A stretch of 32,943 nt of DNA from Victivallales bacterium (GCA_017554445.1 JAFZIJ010000132.1:1-32943), one strand, 5' to 3'; shown: positions 8,013-15,603, counted from the stretch's first letter. A program made the numbers and translations. The notes: generated by a model not told the origin, from the sequence alone.

Positions 8013-8712
8013 CTACATTCCGAACATTCGTTCGATAGGGACGAGGTAGTCGAAAAAAGCATTTTCTTCGACTTCTGGTGCGAGGTCGCCATCGTAAACA
8101 AGCACGCTTCGCAGAGATTTGCCACGAGGAATCCGTAGCTTCTGAATCTTTTCCTGGACTTCTGTTTCCATATCTGCGAAGATTTTCTTTCTGCGTTTGA
8201 TTTTCAATGAGATACAACGCCTTTGGCGTCTGGATGAGCAAGTCGATATGCAAACCTGGCCGTGAAACGCTTTTTCTGCGCATGTATGGCGCGACCGATG
8301 TAATCAGCTTGCCTTCGAGTCCGATGAGCGGGCATAGCACCGTGAGATTGTTGAATACAAGATTTTCGAATTGAAGCCCCATGATCGCTTCCCATCCGGG
8401 AAGACGATCCATTGTCGTGAAGCGGAAAAGACCTGCGCGGATTGCCTCTTCACGCGGTGCGATAAATTTTAGATAAAATCTTGTGTAGTTGTCCTTTAGA
8501 CGATATTGGACTTGCCGCACCTTCGCTCCTGTTTCCGGGTTCAAGCCCAAGGATGGCGCGATGAATCCTGCTGCGGAAAGATCGCGCAATTCATCGCTGA
8601 GATGGCCGTTCGCCTCAACGCCGAGCATGGCTGAAAGTTCAGAAAGCGTGGCAGGGCCCTCTAAAATTCGGGCGACTATTTGCATTTTATATAAATAGTC
8701 GCCCAAAATCAA
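8013..8712 (-). pseudogene. Remnant of AAA-ATPase/DUF234 gene (5' part lost, frameshifted)
   Basis: Read on the minus strand, residues begin GDYLYKMQIVARILEGPATL and continue through a winged-helix-like segment and a nuclease-like domain (GLHIDLLIQTPKALYLIE). This resembles the C-terminal half of the ATPases with a DUF234 domain. The reading frame then breaks at the T-run 8201-8204 (an extra A in GAAAATC on the coding strand). The other frame resumes with IKRRKKIFADMETEVQEKI and ends in AFFDYLVPIERMFGM, the expected family C-terminus, with its stop just below 8016. The Walker A/B ATPase half is entirely missing upstream, where two palindromes and the fucosidase terminator stand instead. It is a decayed gene, possibly truncated when the palindrome was duplicated. 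Confidence 0.75.
8670..8704. repeat. 35-bp palindromic repeat, copy A
   Basis: GGGCGACTATTT, an 11-base loop, then AAATAGTCGCCC: a 12-bp perfect stem. It is identical to copy B at 8725-8759, 55 bp away. Copy A lies inside the 5' end of the ATPase remnant. Confidence 0.9.
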
Positions 8713-8717
8713 GGCCT

Positions 8718-8760
8718 AAAAAACGGGCGACTATTTGCATTTTATATAAATAGTCGCCCG
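8718..8760 (-). terminator. Intrinsic terminator of the fucosidase gene (palindrome copy B)
   Basis: On the minus strand the 13-bp stem CGGGCGACTATTT / AAATAGTCGCCCG (8724-8760) is followed directly by TTTTTT (8723-8718). It lies 18 bp past the fucosidase stop. This is a textbook rho-independent terminator. Confidence 0.85.
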
Positions 8761-8777
8761 AAATGGAAGGAGGATTT

Positions 8778-9842
8778 TTAGGCTTTTCCGTTGATGTCCA
8801 GCAGGATTTTCTGATGGATGGGGCTGATGGAGCCATCGGCCATCGGGCCTGCGTTGAGGAGCAGATTGCAGTTTTTGGCGTTCGTGTCTTTCAAAAAGAC
8901 GCGGAGTTCGTCCGCCGTGCGGTTTTCATAGAGCGGACAATAGCCCCATGTGCCGCGTTGAATACTGGAACAGACTTCGTTATGCTTGTGCATATTGCCC
9001 GCGAAGCCACGTTGGGCGCGTTCAGCTCCTGCGTCGCCAAAATTCTTGCGGGCGTTTTCGACGGCACTTTCGAAGTTGTTCTCCGGCGAAGCAAAATCTT
9101 CTGTGCCAGTAGCGCCTTGTTTCCAAGAAATTAGAACATCCGGATGGTTCTTGCGGATGCGCGCGTAGATGTCTTCGATGGGAATATAGTCTTCACCCAT
9201 GCACCACCAGGCGGAGATGAGATCCAGCCAAATGCCCGTGATCTTGTAGTTGGAGAGCAATTCGTCCATCACATCGTTGATGTAGTCGATGTAGTGGACG
9301 AAGTCCTCTTTTTTACGGTATAGATAGCGTGGCTCAGGCATCGGATAGTCGGGGCGGGCTGTCTTGAGGACGGAGCGATCGACGAAATACGGATGGTGCC
9401 AGCTCTGCATGAACGTGTAGTAGGCGAAGAAGCCAAGCCCTTTGCGGTCACAGGCTTCGCTAAGTTCGGCGACAAGATCGCGGCCGCAAGGCGTGTTCAT
9501 GACGTTGAACGGCTCGATTTTGGAGTCCCACAGGCAGAAGCCTTCATGATGGCATGTCGTGAGATTGATGTACTTCATGCCTGCCGCGAGAGCGAGATCC
9601 GTAATGGCCTCCGCATCAAAATGATGGGCCGTGAACTGCGTGGCCAGCTGTTCGTATTTCGCAAGCGGAATCTTGTCCTGAAACATGACCCATTCATGAC
9701 GATGGAGCAATGAATACAGGCCATAGTGGAGGAAAAGGCCGAATTTCGCGTCTTTGAACCATGCGAGAATGGCCTCCTTGTGGTTCTTCTGCCAGATGTC
9801 CGCGTAGGGGAGGAGATATTTTGGGCAGGATGAAATATGCAT
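8778..9842 (-). CDS. Alpha-L-fucosidase, GH29 family, cytosolic
   Basis: The protein has 354 residues. Family features in order are FGLFLHYGLYSL (34-45), TCHHEGFCLWDSK (96-108), the presumed catalytic nucleophile D207 in ITGIWLD, and near the end NLLLNAGPMADGSISP, the GH29 signature. The enzyme releases terminal L-fucose from glycans with retention of configuration. There is no signal peptide and the protein is shorter than typical secreted GH29 enzymes (about 440 residues and more), consistent with catalytic domain only, acting on imported oligosaccharides. The acid/base residue was not assigned. The upstream region 9843-9998 is very AT-rich and carries an 18-bp direct repeat that may bind a regulator. 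A strong terminator follows the gene. Confidence 0.88.
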   Translation of the reverse strand: MHISSCPKYLLPYADIWQKNHKEAILAWFKDAKFGLFLHYGLYSLLHRHEWVMFQDKIPLAKYEQLATQFTAHHFDAEAITDLALAAGMKYINLTTCHHEGFCLWDSKIEPFNVMNTPCGRDLVAELSEACDRKGLGFFAYYTFMQSWHHPYFVDRSVLKTARPDYPMPEPRYLYRKKEDFVHYIDYINDVMDELLSNYKITGIWLDLISAWWCMGEDYIPIEDIYARIRKNHPDVLISWKQGATGTEDFASPENNFESAVENARKNFGDAGAERAQRGFAGNMHKHNEVCSSIQRGTWGYCPLYENRTADELRVFLKDTNAKNCNLLLNAGPMADGSISPIHQKILLDINGKA

Positions 9843-9916
9843 TTTTTATGCTTGTTTTTGATATATTTTGCTTTCAGTTTATAATTTATTGTATTTTATA
9901 TATTTAAAAAAGTTAT

Positions 9917-9968
9917 TACACCAAAACAAGGGATTGAGATAGTGGAATTCTACACCAAAACAAGGGAT
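9917..9968. promoter_or_regulatory. 18-bp direct repeat upstream of the fucosidase gene, candidate operator
   Basis: TACACCAAAACAAGGGAT occurs at 9917-9934 and again at 9951-9968 with a 34-bp period. The copies lie 75-126 bp upstream of the fucosidase start on the minus strand, with a run of AT-rich, TATAAA/TATAAT-like promoter candidates between. Regulator binding is inference. Confidence 0.45.
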
Positions 9969-9998
9969 AAGATGAAACATATGATAAAAAATGAAAAG

Positions 9999-11390
9999 TC
10001 ACTTCAGACAATCCGAGACATACTTCTCAATGACATCCTTCTGCGGATCAAGCGTGACGCGGCGCGTCGGAAGATTGACCAATGCGTCCAGCGTGGGATG
10101 ATGGGCGAGATCCTGTCCGAGAGCCTTCTGGATGGCGGCGGCGAATTTGGCGGGATGGGCGGTCGCCAGACAGACCGTCGGAATGTCGTCCGCAAGGAAC
10201 TTTTCCGCGACGGAGACGCCAACGGCGGTATGCGGATCCAGAATGTATTTGTCTGAATCGTAATAGCGTTTGATGGCGTCAAGTGTCATGGCCGTGTCGC
10301 CGCGACCGGCCGCGAACGTGGCGTCGCCGCCGTCGTTGATGGTCAGCGACTTTTCAGCGGCGAACTGCGCCATGAGGGTGCGGACTTTTTCCGGATTCTG
10401 GCCGACGCGATAGTAGAGGTAGCGTTCGAAGTTGGACGCCACTTGGATGTCCATGCTCGGGCTGAGCGTGGGGCAGACCGTTCCGCGGCTATAGACGCCT
10501 GTGTTGAAGAAACGGCTGAGAATGTCGTTTTCGTTCGTCGCAAGGATGAGACGGCGGATCGGTGCGCCCATGCGGAGGGCGACGTAGCCTGCGAAGATGT
10601 CGCCGAAATTGCCTGTCGGAACGGCGATTTGGACAGCGGCGGCTCCCGTCTCTTTCTGCGCTTTGAAAGACGCCCAGAAGTAATAGACGACCTGTACGAG
10701 AACGCGCGCCCAGTTGACGGAATTGACAGCGCCCAAATGGTAGGAACGCTTGAAATCGAGATCGTTGAAGACTTCTTTCAAGACACGCTGCCCGTCGTCG
10801 AATGTGCCTTTGACGGCGATGCAGTGGACGTTGGCGTCCGGAACGGTGGTCATTTGGCGTTCCTGCAACGGGCTGACACGGCCGTCTGGGAACATGATGA
10901 AAATGTCGATGCCCTGTTTGCCGCGGACGCCATGGATGGCGGCGCTGCCTGTGTCACCGCTGGTGGCGCCGATGATGTTCAGCTTGCCGCCGTCGCGTTT
11001 GAGCAGATATTCAAAGAGATTTCCAAGCAGTTGGAGCGCAACGTCTTTGAAGGCCAATGTCGGGCCGTGGAAGAGTTCGCAGATGAAGACCTTTCCGACT
11101 TTTTTGACAGGAATGACGTCGTCGGCTTGGAATGTCGCATAGCTTTTGGCGACGAGCTGTTTGAAATCGTCGTAGGGGATGGCGTCTCCAACGAACGGCC
11201 GCATGACCTCGCAGGCCAGTTCGGGATAGGTGAGCGAACGCCATTTATTTAATGTATCTTTTCCAACGGACGGTATTTGCGACGGAATGAGGAGACCGCC
11301 ATCGTCGGCGAGCCCCATCATGACGGCCTGTGCGAAATCAACGGGAGCGACGCCGCCCCGCGTGCTGATGTAGCTTGAAAATGCGCTCAT
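9999..11390 (-). CDS. thrC: Threonine synthase
   Basis: The protein has 463 residues from ATG 11390, chosen because AAGGA lies 10 bases upstream and the N-terminus SSYISTRGG matches the family start; an upstream in-frame start at 11426 would add 12 unconserved residues. The PLP lysine is K115 in GPTLAFKD. Other family segments are GATSGDTGSAA, GNFGDIFAGYVA (PLP phosphate loop) and DPHTAVG near the end. The enzyme converts O-phosphohomoserine to threonine in the cytosol. The length and motifs fit the longer, enterobacterial/yeast-type ThrC. It is divergent from mutY, separated by a hairpin-rich region, and its 3' end is 156 bp from the fucosidase start. Confidence 0.95.
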   Translation of the reverse strand: MSAFSSYISTRGGVAPVDFAQAVMMGLADDGGLLIPSQIPSVGKDTLNKWRSLTYPELACEVMRPFVGDAIPYDDFKQLVAKSYATFQADDVIPVKKVGKVFICELFHGPTLAFKDVALQLLGNLFEYLLKRDGGKLNIIGATSGDTGSAAIHGVRGKQGIDIFIMFPDGRVSPLQERQMTTVPDANVHCIAVKGTFDDGQRVLKEVFNDLDFKRSYHLGAVNSVNWARVLVQVVYYFWASFKAQKETGAAAVQIAVPTGNFGDIFAGYVALRMGAPIRRLILATNENDILSRFFNTGVYSRGTVCPTLSPSMDIQVASNFERYLYYRVGQNPEKVRTLMAQFAAEKSLTINDGGDATFAAGRGDTAMTLDAIKRYYDSDKYILDPHTAVGVSVAEKFLADDIPTVCLATAHPAKFAAAIQKALGQDLAHHPTLDALVNLPTRRVTLDPQKDVIEKYVSDCLK

Positions 11391-11487
11391 AAACTGTGTT
11401 CCTTCAAATGAAAAGCGAAAAGACAAATATCCAAATTATAATATGATGTTGTTCTGCGCAGATTCAATTTATTGGGGTGATTTTAGT

Positions 11488-11620
11488 GGGAGGGGCGCTC
11501 TCCAGAGCGACCGTTTGCGCAACGCGCAAACACCCATTGACACAATTGTTGCAAAAGAAATATTGTTAATGACATGCGGCGACGAATGTCGCCGCGGTCG
11601 CACTGGAGTGCGACCCTCCC
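11488..11620. repeat. Inverted pair of REP-like palindromes enclosing two further hairpins
   Basis: The left palindrome (11488-11512, GGGAGGG then CGCTC-TCCA-GAGCG) and the right one (11596-11620, GGTCGCAC-TGGA-GTGCGACC then CTCCC) face each other. Between them are two other perfect 8-bp hairpins: GTTTGCGC-AAC-GCGCAAAC (11513-11531) and GCGGCGAC-GAAT-GTCGCCGC (11576-11595). The outer palindromes match the family found at 23465-23514. The element occupies the thrC/mutY divergent gap; the rest of 11391-11676 shows only AT-rich sequence. Confidence 0.8.
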
Positions 11621-11676
11621 ATTCTTGCCAAACCAAATTCATCCTTTATGTTAAAAGAGAAGCAAAGACCAAAAGA

Positions 11677-11711
11677 AATTATGAATTATGAATTATGAAT
11701 TGTGAATTAAT
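11677..11711 (+). repeat. Heptamer tandem array AATTATG overlapping the mutY start
   Basis: Three perfect AATTATG units (11677, 11684, 11691), then AATTGTG and AATTAAT. ATGs occur at 11681, 11688 and 11695, each in a different frame; only the last opens mutY. No Shine-Dalgarno is seen close upstream. Confidence 0.85.
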
Positions 11712-12753
11712 AAAGTGGTTTGAGAAAAATCGGCGGGCCATGCCGTGGCGGGAAGTCGCAAGTCCTTATCGCATATTGGTTAGCGAAGTGATGCTGCAAC
11801 AGACGCAGGTGGTGACTGTGATTCCGTATTTCCATCGCTTCATGCATGCGTTTCCAACAGTTGCAGATTTGGCGGCGGCTCCCGAAGAGCAGATTCTAAA
11901 GCTTTGGGAGGGATTGGGGTACTATTCACGGGCGCGTCATCTCCATGCCTGTGCGAAGGCGATTGTGGCATTAGGCGGCGAGGTGCCGTCGGATTTTGAA
12001 TCATTGAAGAAACTGCCGGGCATTGGCGCCTATACGGCGGCGGCCGTGGCGAGCATCGGTTTCGGCCAGAAAATGCCCGTCGTCGATGGAAACGTGCTAC
12101 GTGTCTGGGCGCGGATGACGATGGATGAGACGCCGATCGACATGCCGAAAGTGAAATCGCGGTATTTTGATGAATTGTCGGAAGTCATTCAATCCGTGGA
12201 CTCTCCAGGAACGTTCAATCAGGCGATGATGGAGCTTGGATCGCTTGTGTGCAAACCGTCGGAGCCAGATTGCGGCAACTGCCCTGTCGCAAAATGGTGC
12301 AAGGCATATCAGGCGGGCTGCGTTGCGGATTATCCCAAAAAGACGCCGAAGAAGAAGCCGCCGCATTACGATGTGGCGGTCGGACTGGTTTATGACGATG
12401 ATAACTTGTTGATTCTGAAGCGTTCGGATGATCAGATGCTCGGCGGACTGTGGGAGTTTCCGGGCGGAAAATTGGAAGAAGGCGAGACGCCGCAGCAGGC
12501 CGTCAAACGCGAAATCATGGAGGAGACGGGGCTGCTTGTGAAGGTTGGAAAGAAACTGGCGGTCGTGAAGCATGCGTACAGCCATTTTTCGATTACGATG
12601 CATGCGTTTCGCTGTGAGTTGCAAGGAGATGTGAAAACGCCGAACTGTGACCGCCCATGGCATTGGATTACGGAAAGCCAGCTGAAAGACTATGCCTTCC
12701 CGAAGGCGAACCATAAGATTTTTTCAGCCATGAAGATAGTGGTTAGGGATTAG
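11695..12753 (+). CDS. mutY: A/G-specific adenine glycosylase with an intact C-terminal Nudix (MutT-like) domain
   Basis: The protein has 352 residues. Residues 1-225 are MutY: catalytic E31 in LVSEVMLQQTQV, the helix-hairpin-helix KKLPGIGAYTAAAV, catalytic D131 in VVDGNVLRVWAR, and the iron-sulfur cysteines C186, C193, C196 and C202 (C-X6-C-X2-C-X5-C). It removes adenine mispaired with 8-oxoguanine. Residues 230-352 are a Nudix domain that keeps the full box G-x5-E-x7-REUxEExGU (G258 to L280: G258, E264, R272, E273, E276, E277, G279), preceded by LGGLWEFPGGK as in MutT. Ordinary MutY has a related domain that lacks this catalytic box, so the protein may also hydrolyse 8-oxo-dGTP. The start lies within a heptamer array without a ribosome binding site. 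Confidence 0.93.
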   Translation: MNCELIKWFEKNRRAMPWREVASPYRILVSEVMLQQTQVVTVIPYFHRFMHAFPTVADLAAAPEEQILKLWEGLGYYSRARHLHACAKAIVALGGEVPSDFESLKKLPGIGAYTAAAVASIGFGQKMPVVDGNVLRVWARMTMDETPIDMPKVKSRYFDELSEVIQSVDSPGTFNQAMMELGSLVCKPSEPDCGNCPVAKWCKAYQAGCVADYPKKTPKKKPPHYDVAVGLVYDDDNLLILKRSDDQMLGGLWEFPGGKLEEGETPQQAVKREIMEETGLLVKVGKKLAVVKHAYSHFSITMHAFRCELQGDVKTPNCDRPWHWITESQLKDYAFPKANHKIFSAMKIVVRD

Positions 12754-12757
12754 TTTA

Positions 12758-13085
12758 GGAACCACGAATTGACACGAATCAACACGAATTTTTGTAGTCC
12801 ACTGAATACACGGAACAAACAGAATGCCTCGCAGACGTCGGCCATGGTTCTGAAGAGTTTGCTGACAATATGTTATTTTGATCAAGGAGGAATCGGGAGG
12901 GCCTCCGTCTGCTCGGCGGTTCGTCACGCTTCGCGCAAGTGAAAACAACGTCATGCGGAAGCTTGAAATCTATGGTCTGTTAGCTTCGGCAGGCCTTTGA
13001 AGGCTACGGTGGTTCCATGCGAGCTTCACGTGGGAGGATTTCCTTTTTGAAAAACAAGAAAATGAACTAGCGTTGTACAAAAGAC
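12758..13085 (+). repeat. Dispersed element, copy 2
   Basis: It begins five bases after the mutY stop with GGAACCACGAATTGACACG and runs to the stop of the DUF3820 gene (13086), filling the convergent gap. Its first about 220 bp (12758-12978) match copy 3 (15268-15485) at roughly nine positions in ten by eye. Its last 45 bp, ending AAAACAAGAAAATGAACTA..GTACA, match the end of copy 1. Confidence 0.88.
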
Positions 13086-13409
13086 TTATGAAAAATCATA
13101 ATTCCGTTTGATTGGTTTTCGGAGGCTTTGGCGAGGCGTTTCGCGGAGCAGTTTGAAAACGCCTTCCGCACCGTCGAGTTTCAGCTGATAGACGAACGAC
13201 ATGATTTCGCCTAATCGTCCTTTTGGGAAGCCCTTGCGAATGAAGCAACGGAGATATTCGTAGGGCAGATCACAGAGCAGAAGGCCATGGGGCGGATAGC
13301 CTTCCGGACCGAATTTCCCAAACGGCATCCGCATCGTGACGGCGTCTTTCAATGCCTGCTCAAATGCCTGCTGCTCAGGTGTTTTGGATGGATTGTCATT
13401 GTTTTCCAT
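13086..13409 (-). CDS. DUF3820-family small protein
   Basis: The protein has 107 residues from ATG 13409 (111 from ATG 13421). The core MRMPFGKFGPEGYPPHGLLL, DLPYEYLRCFIRKGFPKGRLG and an ensuing helix match the DUF3820 family of small proteins (MPFGKYKG...LPxxYLxWF...GFPxGxLG). The biochemical role is not established. ATG 13409 overlaps the TAA stop of the acetyltransferase as TAATG, which favours translational coupling and this start; no Shine-Dalgarno is visible. It is the last gene of a three-gene minus-strand block, and its stop touches dispersed element copy 2. Confidence 0.82.
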   Translation of the reverse strand: MENNDNPSKTPEQQAFEQALKDAVTMRMPFGKFGPEGYPPHGLLLCDLPYEYLRCFIRKGFPKGRLGEIMSFVYQLKLDGAEGVFKLLRETPRQSLRKPIKRNYDFS

Positions 13410-13969
13410 TAGCGGAGCCATTCATCGCGGAGAATGCCGTAGAGGATCATGTCGGAATACGTCCCGTCGAGCCGTTGGGCATCCAGTTTCATGTAGCCTT
13501 CCTGCCGCATGCCAAGCTTTTGCATGATGCGGCCGGAGGCGGGATTTTCGACGTCGTGCTTTGCGCAAATCTTGTGGAGACCGACGGTTTCGAAAGCATA
13601 TGTCAAAACGGCGCAGGCGGCTTCCGTGACGATGCCACGGCCTTTGTAACGGTTTGAAAGGCAATAGCCTAGCTCGGCTCGAAGCGACTTCACACTACGC
13701 ATGATCAAGTCGATGCCGCCGATTGGGAGCCCTTCGAATTCGATGCACCAATTGTAGAACATCGTGTCTTCGTAGCGCTGTTGCCATGACTTCAGAAGGC
13801 GTTTCGTGTTGTCGATGGTGCCATGCGGCCCCCAGGAGAGAAAACGCGTGACTTGCGGATCGTTGCACCATAGATCGAACATGGCTTGCGCATCGGCCAT
13901 GGTGAAACGCCGCAGGAGAAGACGTGGCGTCTGAAGTGGTTGAGTTCCAAGATGATTGGCAGTTTCCAT
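13409..13969 (-). CDS. GNAT acetyltransferase, RimJ/RimL type
   Basis: The protein has 186 residues from ATG 13969; a TTG at 13978 would add three residues and overlap the previous stop. The N-terminus LQTPRLLLRRFTMADAQAMF and the acetyl-CoA-binding segment RAELGYCLSNRYKGRGIVTEA (R/Q-x-x-G-x-G/A region), then a conserved NPASGRIMQKLGMRQEG, are typical of RimJ/RimL-like N-acetyltransferases. These act on ribosomal protein N-termini, amino acids or antibiotics; the substrate here is unknown. The gene starts 5 bp after the stop of the beta-propeller gene and overlaps the DUF3820 start, so the three are probably one operon. Confidence 0.88.
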   Translation of the reverse strand: METANHLGTQPLQTPRLLLRRFTMADAQAMFDLWCNDPQVTRFLSWGPHGTIDNTKRLLKSWQQRYEDTMFYNWCIEFEGLPIGGIDLIMRSVKSLRAELGYCLSNRYKGRGIVTEAACAVLTYAFETVGLHKICAKHDVENPASGRIMQKLGMRQEGYMKLDAQRLDGTYSDMILYGILRDEWLR

Positions 13970-13974
13970 ATAGA

Positions 13975-15165
13975 TCAATCGACGAGGCTGGAGACGTCCA
14001 GAAGATAAATGCCGCGGTTGTAGTCGTGGATGGAATCGACGGTGACGAACTTGCCGTCAGGCGACCATCTGGGATGAAGGTCGTTGCGGACATCGACGGG
14101 ATATCCGGCAGGCTTGTGATGGCGGAATGTGCCGAGTTTGGTCAGTTCGCCTGTGGCGACGTTGACAAGTCCAAGATGTTGATTTTGTTCAGCATCGGGA
14201 TATGTGTCGGCAAGAAGCCATTTGCCGTCGGGGGAGAAGACGGTGTGTCCCATGGGGCCGAAGCCTTTGGAGATGAGATGGGCCTGTAGGGGGAGTTTTG
14301 TTTCGTCGAAAACAACGTAATCGGCGTTGTTATCGCGCCATTTGGCGTCGATAAGAATCTCGCGCGGTGTGCGGCCCCAAATCTGATGGGAGATGGCGCC
14401 GTTCCAATAGACTTGCGGGAGGGGGCATTGGAGTTCCGAGCCGTCGAGACCGACCGTGTACATATAGGTTTGCCATTGAGGGGCTAGCGGATTGCGGCAA
14501 TGGCGGAAAAGCCAGAGGAGGCGTGTGGAATCGCAGTTGAAAATGGCGTGGTTGAGCCAGATATAGACGTCGTCAAGGCCGTAGGGGACGGGATGGATGT
14601 CGAACATCTGGCGGTAGGAGACGAGCAGTTTGGATTCGCCTGTATAGAGGTCGATTAGGAAGAGACCGTCATCGTCAAGATCTGGTATTGGCTGATTTAG
14701 GGGGATTGGCGCATCCGCATAGCTGTAGCCGCGGCGCGGGATGCGGCCGAAATTGAGCGAGACACCCCAATGACCGTCCGGCGACATGGCATAGATGGGC
14801 CGTTCATAGCGGGCGATGATGCCTTTGCCGATTTCGAAGATGTTGGCGACAAGCTTTTTGTCTTTTAGATCGAAATCATTGTAGATGAACGTGTCGTTTT
14901 TCGTATGCTTCAGGAAAAGCTCCATGCAGCCTTGCTGATGGCACCATGCGCGGGTGGTGGTCAGTGGCACGTAACCGCCGTCCGCCGTGACAGTTCCGAT
15001 TTCTGCAAGTTCGCCTGGCTGCGGGAGGCGGTTCATCTGCGGGATTTTCATGGCCAGATGGAGCGTCTGCGACGGATTCCATGGATTGCGGTCGTAGTAG
15101 CCGAAGAAATAGTGGCCGTTGTCGGGCGTGAGGCGTTTCCAGTTGAACGTTTCGGAGATTTTCAT
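13975..15165 (-). CDS. Beta-propeller protein, oligogalacturonate-lyase/TolB-like
   Basis: The protein has 396 residues and no signal peptide. Repeated blade-like motifs include YAMSPDGHWGVSLNFGR, GLFLIDLYTGESKLL, HTVFSPDGKWLLADTYPD, LGLVNVATGELTKLG, PRWSPDGKFVTVDS and IYLLDV, the WD40-like/PD40 pattern seen in TolB and oligogalacturonate lyase (PL22). The opening HYFFGYYDRNPWN is a conserved N-terminal signature that I have seen in unnamed propeller proteins near polysaccharide genes, but no catalytic residue assignment is possible. It may be a cytosolic lyase or binding protein for uronate oligosaccharides (inference). It is the first gene of the block; upstream 15166-15267 has no obvious gene and then dispersed element copy 3. 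Confidence 0.65.
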   Translation of the reverse strand: MKISETFNWKRLTPDNGHYFFGYYDRNPWNPSQTLHLAMKIPQMNRLPQPGELAEIGTVTADGGYVPLTTTRAWCHQQGCMELFLKHTKNDTFIYNDFDLKDKKLVANIFEIGKGIIARYERPIYAMSPDGHWGVSLNFGRIPRRGYSYADAPIPLNQPIPDLDDDGLFLIDLYTGESKLLVSYRQMFDIHPVPYGLDDVYIWLNHAIFNCDSTRLLWLFRHCRNPLAPQWQTYMYTVGLDGSELQCPLPQVYWNGAISHQIWGRTPREILIDAKWRDNNADYVVFDETKLPLQAHLISKGFGPMGHTVFSPDGKWLLADTYPDAEQNQHLGLVNVATGELTKLGTFRHHKPAGYPVDVRNDLHPRWSPDGKFVTVDSIHDYNRGIYLLDVSSLVD

Positions 15166-15267
15166 GGGCGTTTTTAGGTTGGAGAGGTCATAAAAGAGAC
15201 GTCATGACATAAAAAATAATGTCCAAATCGTGATTATCCACTTGAGATGGTGTATATTTCAGAAAAG

Positions 15268-15485
15268 GGAACCACGAATGGACACGAATGGACACGAAAA
15301 TCAGTCCACTGAATACACGGAAGAAACGGAAAGCCTCGCAGACGTCGGCCATGGTTCTGAAGAGGTTGTTGAGAATATATGATTTTGATCAAGAAGGAAT
15401 CGGGATGGCCTCCGTCTGCTCGGCGGTTCGTCACGCTTCGCGCAAGTGGAAACAACGTCATGCGGAAGCTTGAAGTCCATGGTCT
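15268..15485 (+). repeat. Dispersed element, copy 3
   Basis: It starts GGAACCACGAATGGACACG and stays alignable with copy 2 through the CTCGGCGGTTCGTCACGCTT core to ATGGTCT. From 15486 to about 15530 it carries a second, diverged CTCGGCGG-like segment instead of the copy 2 tail. It lies in the divergent gap between the beta-propeller gene and the oxidoreductase, in the same orientation as copies 1 and 2. Bases 15531-15603 hold the leader of the oxidoreductase, with a TATATAATAAT-like AT stretch. Confidence 0.88.
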
Positions 15486-15603
15486 ATCAGTTCCTGCGGC
15501 TCGGCGGTCTGAAAGCGCTACGCGCAACAGAAAAAGGCAGATAAGCAATATATATAATAATGGTATAGAAATGTCAGAGAAAACGTCAAGACAGGAGGCA
15601 ACG

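Noticed and set aside
7741..8015. C-terminal extension of the ATPase-like minus-strand reading frame through the repeats
   Set aside because: The homologous C-terminus is in another frame after the T-run 8201-8204. The continuing frame is Arg/Gly/Ala-rich translation of the 29-bp repeats, whose period is not a multiple of three.
10443..11252. 269-codon plus-strand open frame
   Set aside because: It is antisense to thrC, which is fully supported by motifs and length.
11391..11694. Riboswitch or threonine attenuator ahead of thrC
   Set aside because: No leader peptide with Thr/Ile codons and no known riboswitch core was recognised; the hairpins belong partly to a repeat family found at 23465.
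12724..12954. Short minus-strand protein similar to one at 15234-15680
   Set aside because: The similarity comes from the dispersed DNA element. Copy 1 does not keep the same protein, and no ribosome binding site is seen.
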